Assembly: GCA_023427825.1 (NCBI GenBank)
Contig: JAEZAI010000447.1
Location: forward strand, 1-5,527
DNA: 5,527 bases
Reading direction: 5' to 3'
DNA from: Actinomycetes bacterium
GTDB lineage: Bacteria; Actinomycetota; Acidimicrobiia; Acidimicrobiales; Microtrichaceae
In this document: positions 1 through 5,513 of the stretch, in pieces
Numbering within the stretch: the stretch's first letter is position 1
How the letters are laid out: each line of letters begins with the position of its first letter
Notes under the pieces: model-generated
The model's input: only the letters and a program-made list of their open reading frames with translations
The model's database searches: none
Told to the model about the DNA's origin: nothing
Position numbers and translations under genes: made by a program

Positions 1-1
1 G

Positions 2-664
2 CTCGAGCACCAGCTGCAGTCCAAGGGCAAGACCGGCGACCTGGCCGAGGTCGTGGAGCTCGCCGAGCTCGCCGACATCCACTTCGTGCGCCAGGGCGAG
101 CCGCTCGGGCTGGGCCACGCCGTGTCGGTCGCCCGCAAGCACGTCGGCAACGAGCCGTTCGTGGTCATGCTCGGCGACGACATCATGGACGACCACTCGA
201 CCGTCCTTCCCGACATGATCAAGCAGTTCGACCAGATGGGTTCCTCGATCGTGGCGCTCATGGAGGTGCCGCAGGAGTCGATCTCGGCCTACGGGTGCGC
301 CGCGGTCGACGACCGGGACGGCGCGCTGTGCCGCATCACCGGCATCGTCGAGAAGCCGGCTGCCGCCGAGGCGCCGTCGAACCTGGCGGTCATGGGCCGC
401 TACCTGTTCACGCCCGACATCTTCACGGAGCTCGAGCACGTGGAGCCCGGCGTGGGCGGCGAGATCCAGCTCACCGACGCGATCGCCCGGCTGCTCGACC
501 ACGACGACGTCTACGGGTGGGTGTTCGCCGACGGTCGCTACGACATCGGCAAGAAGATCGACTACCTGCGGGCGACCGTGGAGCTGGCGCTGCAGCGCGA
601 GGACCTCGGCCCCGAGTTCCGGGAGTTCCTGTCCGAGGTCGTGCGGCGCGAGGGCATCGGCTGA
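2..664 (+). CDS. galU: UTP-glucose-1-phosphate uridylyltransferase, C-terminal part (5' end outside window)
   Basis: Makes UDP-glucose from UTP and glucose-1-phosphate in the cytoplasm, supplying glycan and envelope polysaccharide synthesis. The frame is open to the left edge, so the start and the N-terminal nucleotide-binding motif lie outside the window. The 220 visible residues are roughly three quarters of the family's usual 290-300. Visible family motifs, in order: Q-x-E-P-L-G-L-G-H-A (about 92-121), the L-G-D-D metal/sugar-nucleotide segment (170-181) followed by D-D-H, V-E-K-P (347-358), the G-R-Y-L-F-T-P-D-I-F block, G-G-E-I-Q-L-T-D-A (455-481) and Y-D-I-G-K-K-I-D-Y near 540-565. These blocks match GalU better than the RmlA or CTP-dependent relatives. 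It ends with TGA, 86 bp before moeA on the same strand, an order also known in mycobacteria. Nothing suggests that it is broken. Confidence 0.95.
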   Translation, partial: LEHQLQSKGKTGDLAEVVELAELADIHFVRQGEPLGLGHAVSVARKHVGNEPFVVMLGDDIMDDHSTVLPDMIKQFDQMGSSIVALMEVPQESISAYGCAAVDDRDGALCRITGIVEKPAAAEAPSNLAVMGRYLFTPDIFTELEHVEPGVGGEIQLTDAIARLLDHDDVYGWVFADGRYDIGKKIDYLRATVELALQREDLGPEFREFLSEVVRREGIG

Positions 665-735
665 GCCGACTCGGCACCTGCCCGGGCCCGCCCGACAGGG
701 CATCGGCGCACCGGGCACCGGCGGCCGGCTCTCTG

Positions 736-744
736 TGCTGGGAT
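736..744 (+). promoter_or_regulatory. Putative extended -10 promoter for leaderless moeA
   Basis: TGC followed by TGGGAT (739-744) resembles an extended -10 element: TGn directly before a hexamer that keeps T1, A5 and T6 of the TATAAT consensus. It lies exactly 6 nt before the GTG at 751, which would put the transcription start at or next to the start codon. No Shine-Dalgarno sequence is visible upstream of that GTG and no -35 box is evident. The second base is G instead of the usual A, so the match is imperfect. The identical spacing at moaA supports it. Confidence 0.45.
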
Positions 745-750
745 GACGCC

Positions 751-1956
751 GTGATCCCGCTCCAGGAGGCCCTCGACCACGTCCTGTCCCGCGTGCCGCC
801 GCAGCCGGCGGTGGACGTGGCGCTCGAGGACGCGCTCGGGCTGGTCACCGTCGCCGACGTGGTGGCCGCCGAGCTGGTGCCGGGCTGGGACAACACCGCA
901 CTCGACGGGTACGCAGTGCGGGCCGAGGACGTCGCCACTCCCGACGCCGTGCTCGACGTGGTCGCGACGATCGCGGCGGGCGACCCCGGCGACGGGCCGC
1001 TCGGTCCGGGGCAGGCGGCGCGCCTCATGACCGGTGCGCCGATCCCTCCGGGCGCGGACGCGATCGCCATGGTCGAGCGCACGACGTCGCTCGACGACGG
1101 GCGGCGCGTGCAGGTCCAGGGGACGATCGACGCCGGCACCGGCATCCGTCGGGCCGGCGACGACGTGCGTCCCGGCGACGTCGTGGTGCCGGCCGGGATC
1201 GTGCTGCGTGTGGCGCACCTGGGCGTGCTGGCCTCGATCGGGGCGACCTCGGTGCAGGTCCGCCGCCGGCCCCGGGTGGGCGTGCTGTCGACCGGCGACG
1301 AGCTGGTGCAGGGCGGCGCGCCCCTGGCCCGCGGTCAGGTCCGCGACTCCAACCGGCTGGCGCTGCTGGCGCTGTGCCGCAGCTCGGGCTTCGACGAGGT
1401 CGACCTGGGGCTGGTGCGCGACGACGAGGCCGCGATCGAGGCCACGATCCGTCGGGGCGTGGCGGAGTGCGACGCGCTGCTCACGAGCGGGGGCGTGTCG
1501 ATGGGCGACTTCGACTACGTCAAGGCGGTGCTCGGCCGGATCGGCGACATGCGCTGGATGCAGATCGCGATCAAGCCGGCCAAGCCGTTCGCGTTCGGGC
1601 TGGTCGACGGGGTGCCGGTGTACGGCCTGCCGGGCAACCCGGTCAGCTCGCTCGTCAGTTTCGAGCTGCTGGCGCGTCCGGGACTGCTCCACGCCGCCGG
1701 TCGGACCTCGCTGCAGCGCCGCACCGTCCGGGCGACGGCGGCCGAGGACCTGCGCCGCCGGCCCGACGGCAAGGTGCACTACGTGCGGGTGGCGGTGCGC
1801 CAGGACGACGACCTGGGCTTCGTCGCCGGCTCGGCCGGCGGGCAGGGGTCGCACCAGATGACGGCGATGGCCGCCGCCGACGGGTTGGCCGTGCTGACCG
1901 ACGGCGACGGCGTCGCCGCCGGCGACCCGGTCGACGTCATCCTCCTCCACGCCTGA
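751..1956 (+). CDS. moeA: Molybdopterin molybdenumtransferase MoeA
   Basis: Inserts molybdate into adenylylated molybdopterin, the last common step of molybdenum cofactor synthesis, in the cytoplasm. The protein has 401 residues, the usual MoeA length of about 400-410. Motifs: P-G-W-D-N-T-A-L-D-G-Y-A at 44-55, where D52 corresponds to the catalytic Asp of the M-D-G motif in E. coli MoeA; M-T-G-A-P-I-P-P-G-A-D-A at 93-104; the MogA-like domain with S-T-G-D-E-L at 180-185, R-D-S-N and T-S-G-G-V-S-M-G-D at 245-253; L-P-G-N-P-V-S-S at 293-300; then the C-terminal beta domain. The frame stays open far upstream, but family homology begins at the GTG chosen here (V-I-P-L-Q-E-A-L read as M-I-P-L). 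That GTG also has a -10-like element 6 nt upstream and no ribosome-binding site, which suggests a leaderless mRNA. It lies between galU and moaA, all on one strand, though the gaps and own promoters argue against a single tight operon. A molybdate/tungstate distinction cannot be made from sequence. Confidence 0.96.
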   Translation: MIPLQEALDHVLSRVPPQPAVDVALEDALGLVTVADVVAAELVPGWDNTALDGYAVRAEDVATPDAVLDVVATIAAGDPGDGPLGPGQAARLMTGAPIPPGADAIAMVERTTSLDDGRRVQVQGTIDAGTGIRRAGDDVRPGDVVVPAGIVLRVAHLGVLASIGATSVQVRRRPRVGVLSTGDELVQGGAPLARGQVRDSNRLALLALCRSSGFDEVDLGLVRDDEAAIEATIRRGVAECDALLTSGGVSMGDFDYVKAVLGRIGDMRWMQIAIKPAKPFAFGLVDGVPVYGLPGNPVSSLVSFELLARPGLLHAAGRTSLQRRTVRATAAEDLRRRPDGKVHYVRVAVRQDDDLGFVAGSAGGQGSHQMTAMAAADGLAVLTDGDGVAAGDPVDVILLHA

Positions 1957-1964
1957 CGGCCCCT

Positions 1965-2020
1965 CCCGCTCTGTTGCGCGGTCTACGGCAAATGGGCCGT
2001 AGATCGCGCAACGAAGCGGG
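1965..2020. repeat. Long inverted repeat (hairpin) between moeA and moaA
   Basis: The arms GTTGCGCGGTCTACGGC (1973-1989) and GCCGTAGATCGCGCAAC (1996-2012) form a 17-bp stem around a 6-nt loop, AAATGG (1990-1995). The single non-Watson-Crick pair would be G-U in RNA. Outside a 2x2 mismatch (CT against GA), the stem continues with CCCGCT (1965-1970) and AGCGGG (2015-2020), giving 25 positions with 3 mismatches. It starts 8 bp after the moeA stop. No T-tract follows, so it is not a classical intrinsic terminator, although U-less hairpins often end transcripts in GC-rich actinobacteria. The right arm covers the expected -35 area of the moaA promoter, so an operator role is equally possible. It could also be one copy of a dispersed genomic repeat. 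Confidence 0.85.
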
Positions 2021-2033
2021 GGACGGCGCGGCG

Positions 2034-2039
2034 TACCAT
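2034..2039 (+). promoter_or_regulatory. -10 element TACCAT of a leaderless moaA promoter
   Basis: TACCAT fits the actinobacterial -10 consensus TANNNT and ends 6 nt before the GTG at 2046, so transcription would begin at or beside the start codon. No Shine-Dalgarno sequence lies before this GTG. The -35 position (about 2011-2017) has no TTGACA-like sequence and falls in the right arm of the inverted repeat at 1965-2020. This element decides the start in favour of GTG 2046 over an in-frame ATG at 1992 that sits in the hairpin loop. Confidence 0.65.
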
Positions 2040-2045
2040 GCCCGC

Positions 2046-3068
2046 GTGGACCGTCCGAGCACCTCGCCCCGAGCCGACGAGCTCGTCGACGGGTTCGGGC
2101 GGGTGCACCGGGACCTGCGCATCTCGGTCACTGACCGCTGCGACTTCCGCTGCACCTACTGCATGCCCGAGGACGGCCTGCCGTGGGTGCCTCGCGACCA
2201 GGTGCTCACGTACGAGGAGATCGGGCGCATCGCGGGCGTGCTCGTCGAGCGGTTCGGCATCACCTCCATCCGCCTCACCGGCGGAGAGCCGACCGTGCGG
2301 GCCCACCTGGCCGACCTGGTCGCGCTGCTCGCGCCGCTGGGCACCGACCTGTCCATGACGACCAACGGCGCGTCGCTCGAGCGCCAGGCCCGTGACCTCC
2401 GGGCCGCCGGCCTGCGCCGCATCAACGTGTCGCTCGACTCGCTCCGGGCGGACCGCTTCGCCGAGCTCACCCGGCGGGACTCGCTCGACAAGGTGCTGCG
2501 CGGCATCGACGCCGCGGTCGACGCCGGCTTCGACCCCGTCAAGGTCAACGTGGTGCTGATCGCCGGCGTGAACGACGACGAGATCGTCGACTTCGCTCGC
2601 TTCGGCCGGGAACGCGGCGTGGCCGTGCGGTTCATCGAGTTCATGCCGCTCGACGCCGACGGCCAGTGGGACGGCACCGAGGTGGTCGGCCGTGACCAGG
2701 TGCTGGGCGCCCTGGCGCCCGTGGTCCCGACCGTGCCGGTCTCACGAGGGCACGAGCCCGCTGAGCGCCACCGGTTCCTGGACCGCCCGGTCGGCGCCCC
2801 CGGCTCCGAGATCGGGATCATCCCCAGCGTCACCACGCCGTTCTGCTCGACGTGCGACCGCATCCGGCTCACCGCAGAGGGACAGCTGCGCAACTGCCTG
2901 TTCTCGGTCGAGGAGACCGACCTGCGGGCCGTCCTCCGCGACGGCGGCAGCGACGACGACCTGGTCGACGCGATCCGGCGCTGCGTGGCGGCCAAGCGGG
3001 CCGGCCACGGCATCGGCACCCCGACGTTCATCCGGCCCGGCCGGTCGATGTCGCAGATCGGCGGCTGA
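2046..3068 (+). CDS. moaA: GTP 3',8-cyclase MoaA (radical SAM, molybdenum cofactor synthesis)
   Basis: Converts GTP to (8S)-3',8-cyclo-7,8-dihydroguanosine 5'-triphosphate, the first committed step of molybdenum cofactor synthesis, using S-adenosylmethionine and two [4Fe-4S] clusters. The protein has 340 residues, normal for the family. The radical SAM cluster motif C-x3-C-x2-C is complete (C32, C36, C39), followed by the SAM-binding G-G-E-P at 79-82 and M-T-T-N-G near 103-107. The second, substrate-binding cluster C-x2-C-x13-C is also complete (C267, C270, C284). The protein ends in the conserved Gly-Gly tail (339-340) needed by active MoaA. The GTG start is chosen because homology begins just after it (G-R-x-H-R-D-L-R-I-S-V-T-D-R-C) and a -10 box lies 6 nt upstream. 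An in-frame ATG at 1992 would add 18 residues of arginine-rich sequence unlike the family. Its partner MoaC is not in the window. It follows moeA after an 89-bp gap holding a hairpin. Confidence 0.97.
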   Translation: MDRPSTSPRADELVDGFGRVHRDLRISVTDRCDFRCTYCMPEDGLPWVPRDQVLTYEEIGRIAGVLVERFGITSIRLTGGEPTVRAHLADLVALLAPLGTDLSMTTNGASLERQARDLRAAGLRRINVSLDSLRADRFAELTRRDSLDKVLRGIDAAVDAGFDPVKVNVVLIAGVNDDEIVDFARFGRERGVAVRFIEFMPLDADGQWDGTEVVGRDQVLGALAPVVPTVPVSRGHEPAERHRFLDRPVGAPGSEIGIIPSVTTPFCSTCDRIRLTAEGQLRNCLFSVEETDLRAVLRDGGSDDDLVDAIRRCVAAKRAGHGIGTPTFIRPGRSMSQIGG

Positions 3069-3074
3069 GCGAGC

Positions 3075-3099
3075 GGCCCACGGGTCGTGTCCCGAGGCC
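3075..3099 (+). terminator. Possible terminator hairpin after moaA
   Basis: GGCC-CA-CGGG (3075-3084), loop TCGTGT (3085-3090), then CCCG-A-GGCC (3091-3099): 8 bp of stem interrupted by a 2x1 internal loop, beginning 6 bp after the moaA stop. There is no T-tract. The position fits a 3'-end hairpin, but GC-rich sequence makes such stems by chance, so support is moderate to weak. Confidence 0.4.
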
Positions 3100-3104
3100 C
3101 CGTC

Positions 3105-3138
3105 GTCCGGGTCTGCCGTCGGACATGACCACCCGGAC
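3105..3138. repeat. Inverted repeat with embedded CGGACAT direct repeat in the moaA-lipoprotein gap
   Basis: GTCCGGGT (3105-3112) and ACCCGGAC (3131-3138) are a perfect 8-bp inverted repeat with an 18-nt spacer. CGGACAT occurs twice, at 3120-3126 and 3134-3140, 14 bp apart. This lies in the 123-bp gap before the lipoprotein gene and could be a regulator site or part of a 3' structure. No convincing -10 box or ribosome-binding site was found between here and the GTG at 3192. Confidence 0.3.
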
Positions 3139-3191
3139 ATCCGCCGGGCATTTTCGCAAGGTGCTCCTCGCCGGCGCCGACACCCGTCTGC

Positions 3192-5513
3192 GTGAACCGC
3201 CTTCATCGCCCGGGCCACGCCACGCTGGCCGCCCTCGTCGTCGTGCTGGCCGGCCTGGCCGCGGCGTGCGTCGCCCCGCCCCCGGCTCCGGAGCCCACGC
3301 CCACGACGTCGGCCGCCCCGACGACCGCTCCCACCACCGCGCCGACGACCACGCCCACGTCGTCCTCCGTGCCGCCGACCCCGTTGCAACTGTGCGAGGA
3401 GGACCTGCAGACCTTCGCCGAGGAGGCCAACGAGGGCACGTACGCCAGCCCCGCCTTCACCGTGGAGCTCAGCGGGATCACCGCCCTGGACAACCCGAAC
3501 TCGTCGACCTCGCCCACGCAGCCCGGGTCGTCCTCGAGCCTCTCGATCGGCGTGCAGGTGTACGACGAGGACGGCGACCCGATCGTCCCGTCGCCCACCC
3601 AGCCGTTGTTCGTCAACGTCTACGGCGGCGACGGCGCGATCACCGCGCCCTCGCAGCCGGGCGTGACCAGCACCGGCACGGACCCGCTCACGCTCGAGAT
3701 CACGTCGGGCTCGTCGTTCCAGCTGGACTACGACGGCTCCTACCTGCCGGCACCGCCGACCGTCCAGGGCGCGCAGCAGCTCGACGCGGTCAACGGCTGC
3801 ACCGGCACCGACTCGTGGTCGATCGGTGCGGCCACCGTGCCGCTCGCCAACCCGATCGTGGAGGCCGGCTCCGCCGACGCGACCCTGCCCGCCGTCTGCG
3901 ACTCGGGCGCAGCGGGGTCGTGCCCCGTCGAGACCGTGCAAAGCACCGGCATCCGCGTGCACGCAACGTTCGGCTACGCCGAGGGCTGGCCGACCGGCGC
4001 CTCCGCCCCGCCGGCGGTCAGCCCGGCTCCCGGCGACGTGCATCCGTTCACGGTCGACACCGGATCGATCGGGGCCGCCGCGCCGATCGACCAGCTCGGG
4101 CCGAACGTGATCGGTCCCGCCGGCCCCGCGTCCAAGTTCTACGACTCGTCCGGCTACGAGTACATGGGCTTCCTCTACCTGGCGCCGGTGTCGATCCGTG
4201 ACGAGGACGACGGCTTCGTCAGCACGATCCCGATCCGGGTCCTCGGCGTCCAGACCAGCGGCTGCGTCCCGGGCTACAGCTGCACGAGCGCCCCCGACCC
4301 CGAGGCGTTCCACTACCTCGGTGTGGGCTTCGACCGGAACACGCCGAGTCCCGGCGACCAGCTCGCGTCGCCGACCGACAACGCGCTCCTGCAGCTGCAG
4401 GCGCCGGACGGCGGGCACTTCGCACCGGGCTACATCGCGTCGGCCACCGGCGTGCAGATCGGGCTGACCGGCTCGCAGCTGTCCGGCTTCGCGACGACGG
4501 CGCTCACGACGTCGCCGACGGTGCCCGGCGACTGGCTGACCTCGCCGGGCCACGTCTCGATCACGCCGCCGGCCGGGTCTGCCACGCCGAGCACCGCCGG
4601 CGTGCTCGTGGACACCGGCATCACCGAGATGTTCGTCGACGCCGCGCCCGGCACCACCGGTCTCCTCCACCTCGACGGCGCCGACACCGTCAGCGTGATG
4701 GTGGGCGCGGACACGGACACACCGCAGCTGCAGTACTCGTTCGTGGCGGGCACCGGACTCGTCCCCGCAGCGACCGGGATGAACCCCAGCTCCGTGGGCC
4801 TGCTCCACAAGCAGACGTCGGGAGTGTTCGTGAACACCGGCCGGTACGTCCTGTTCCAGCAGGAGTACCTGTTCGACGCCCGGCGCGGTGAGGTGGGCTT
4901 CCGGGCCCTGTCGTCGCCGCTGCGCTGCCGGGACCGGGAACCGGAGCCCGGTCCGGCTGCGTCAGCCGACGACCAGGTCGGTCACCAGCACGCCGAGGTC
5001 GCCGTCGACCACGCCCAGGTCGGTGAGATGCGGGCCCGGCAGGCACGCCAGGCTCGACGCCATCACCTGCATGAGCGGCTGGCTCAGGGCGCCGGGCGGC
5101 AGACCGACGCGGGCGGCCGCGGCCTCGACCGCGTCCTGCAACGCCGCGACCTCCTCGCACGGCAGTGGGGAGAGGATGCCGGCGACCGGCAGCGCGATCG
5201 ACGCAGCCACCTCGGCGTCACCGCCGGCGCCCTCCGGCGGCACCGCCACCGCCACGCCGCCGCCGTCGGCGATCACGCGGTTGGCCGCCGCGGCCATCGC
5301 GTCGGGGTGGCGGCCGAACACCACCAGGTTGTGCGTGTCGTGCGAGACCGTCGTGGCGATCGCCCCGGTCCACGGATCCCCCCAGCCGGTCGCGACGGTC
5401 AGCCGCACCTCGGGCTCGATGCGGCCGGGGCGGTGCACGACCGCCTGGAGGATCGCGCCGTCCGGCAGCACGACCGCGCCGTCGACGACGTCGACGTCGA
5501 GCTGGCCCCATGA
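3192..5513 (+). CDS. Secreted lipoprotein with pepsin-type aspartic peptidase fold (conserved part ends about 4910)
   Basis: Predicted exported lipoprotein and probable aspartic peptidase; the substrate is unknown. The first in-frame start after an upstream stop (3126-3128) is this GTG. Residues 1-25 are a signal peptide (H9-R-rich start, hydrophobic 12-24) with lipobox L-A-A-A-C, C26 being the lipidated residue. Residues 27-64 are a Thr/Pro linker. Residues 65 to about 250 are an unrecognised region that looks beta-rich. The peptidase part carries D-T-G-S at 289-292 and D-T-G-I at 474-477, 185 residues apart (pepsin D32-D215: 183). The psi-loop-like Y-L-G is at 375-377, 88 after D289 (pepsin: 90). 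A second glycine, G550, lies 12 before the D of L-F-D (562), as in pepsin, followed by V-G-F-R (568-571). Six cysteines after C26 (68, 203, 236, 244, 358, 364) could form three disulfides. The fold ends near residue 573, yet the frame runs on to 773 without a stop; that tail is probably incidental. Peptidase activity is inferred. Confidence 0.75.
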   Translation: MNRLHRPGHATLAALVVVLAGLAAACVAPPPAPEPTPTTSAAPTTAPTTAPTTTPTSSSVPPTPLQLCEEDLQTFAEEANEGTYASPAFTVELSGITALDNPNSSTSPTQPGSSSSLSIGVQVYDEDGDPIVPSPTQPLFVNVYGGDGAITAPSQPGVTSTGTDPLTLEITSGSSFQLDYDGSYLPAPPTVQGAQQLDAVNGCTGTDSWSIGAATVPLANPIVEAGSADATLPAVCDSGAAGSCPVETVQSTGIRVHATFGYAEGWPTGASAPPAVSPAPGDVHPFTVDTGSIGAAAPIDQLGPNVIGPAGPASKFYDSSGYEYMGFLYLAPVSIRDEDDGFVSTIPIRVLGVQTSGCVPGYSCTSAPDPEAFHYLGVGFDRNTPSPGDQLASPTDNALLQLQAPDGGHFAPGYIASATGVQIGLTGSQLSGFATTALTTSPTVPGDWLTSPGHVSITPPAGSATPSTAGVLVDTGITEMFVDAAPGTTGLLHLDGADTVSVMVGADTDTPQLQYSFVAGTGLVPAATGMNPSSVGLLHKQTSGVFVNTGRYVLFQQEYLFDARRGEVGFRALSSPLRCRDREPEPGPAASADDQVGHQHAEVAVDHAQVGEMRARQARQARRHHLHERLAQGAGRQTDAGGRGLDRVLQRRDLLARQWGEDAGDRQRDRRSHLGVTAGALRRHRHRHAAAVGDHAVGRRGHRVGVAAEHHQVVRVVRDRRGDRPGPRIPPAGRDGQPHLGLDAAGAVHDRLEDRAVRQHDRAVDDVDVELAP
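3318..3359 (+). repeat. Thr/Pro tetrapeptide repeat in the lipoprotein linker
   Basis: Codons 43-56 encode P-T-T-A, P-T-T-A, P-T-T-T, P-T, the core of a Thr/Pro/Ala-rich stretch reaching from about residue 28 to 64. Such linkers usually hold a secreted domain away from the membrane anchor and can be O-mannosylated in actinobacteria. The modification is inferred, not visible. Confidence 0.85.
4911..5513 (+). other. Stop-less 3' extension of the lipoprotein frame, antisense to ade
   Basis: After the pepsin-like C-terminal motif V-G-F-R-A-L (codons ending at 4910) the frame stays open for another 200 codons. The resulting tail is rich in Arg, His, Gln and Asp and unlike the preceding secreted sequence. 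From 4962 it is read exactly codon-for-codon opposite ade, so it can only meet a stop where ade uses TCA, TTA or CTA. It ends at TGA 5511-5513, which is the complement of an ade serine TCA codon. The opening is therefore explained by ade codon use. No TAA, TAG or TGA occurs in any plus-strand frame between 4892 and 5023. Confidence 0.7.
4927..4957. terminator. Possible bidirectional terminator hairpin between convergent genes
   Basis: GCCGGGACCGGG (4927-4938) and CCCGGTCCGGC (4947-4957) pair over 11 bp with one bulged G, around the 8-nt loop AACCGGAG. It lies in the 51 bp between the end of the pepsin-like fold (4910) and the ade stop (4962), where a shared terminator for two converging genes would be expected. 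It has no T-tract in either direction. Confidence 0.5.

Noticed and set aside
679..717. TGCCCGG/CCGGGCA inverted repeat between galU and moeA as a galU terminator
   Set aside because: It has only 7 bp with a 25-nt spacer and no T-tract, in sequence where such short GC stems are expected by chance.
471..1950. Long minus-strand open frames opposite galU and moeA
   Set aside because: Their products are Arg/His-rich, have no recognisable motif, and lie opposite confidently identified MoeA and GalU sequence. They are codon-bias shadows of GC-rich genes.
1957..2045. Moco riboswitch before moaA
   Set aside because: Known Moco RNA motifs are long, multi-stem leaders. This is a single long hairpin, and the likely leaderless moaA transcript would not include it.
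3318..3359. DNA tandem repeat or CRISPR-like array
   Set aside because: The repetition is at protein level (P-T-T-A) with varied codons and has no spacers. It is a Thr/Pro linker.
2852..4201. Plus-strand frame with ATG at 3125 as an alternative start for the gene after moaA
   Set aside because: It yields Arg/Pro/Gly-rich sequence with no signal peptide, while the frame from GTG 3192 gives a lipobox signal peptide and the D-T-G motifs.
2742..4808. 688-codon minus-strand open frame opposite moaA and the lipoprotein
   Set aside because: The product is a low-complexity Gly/Arg/Val sequence without motifs. The plus strand has a complete MoaA and the pepsin-like landmarks, so this is a shadow.
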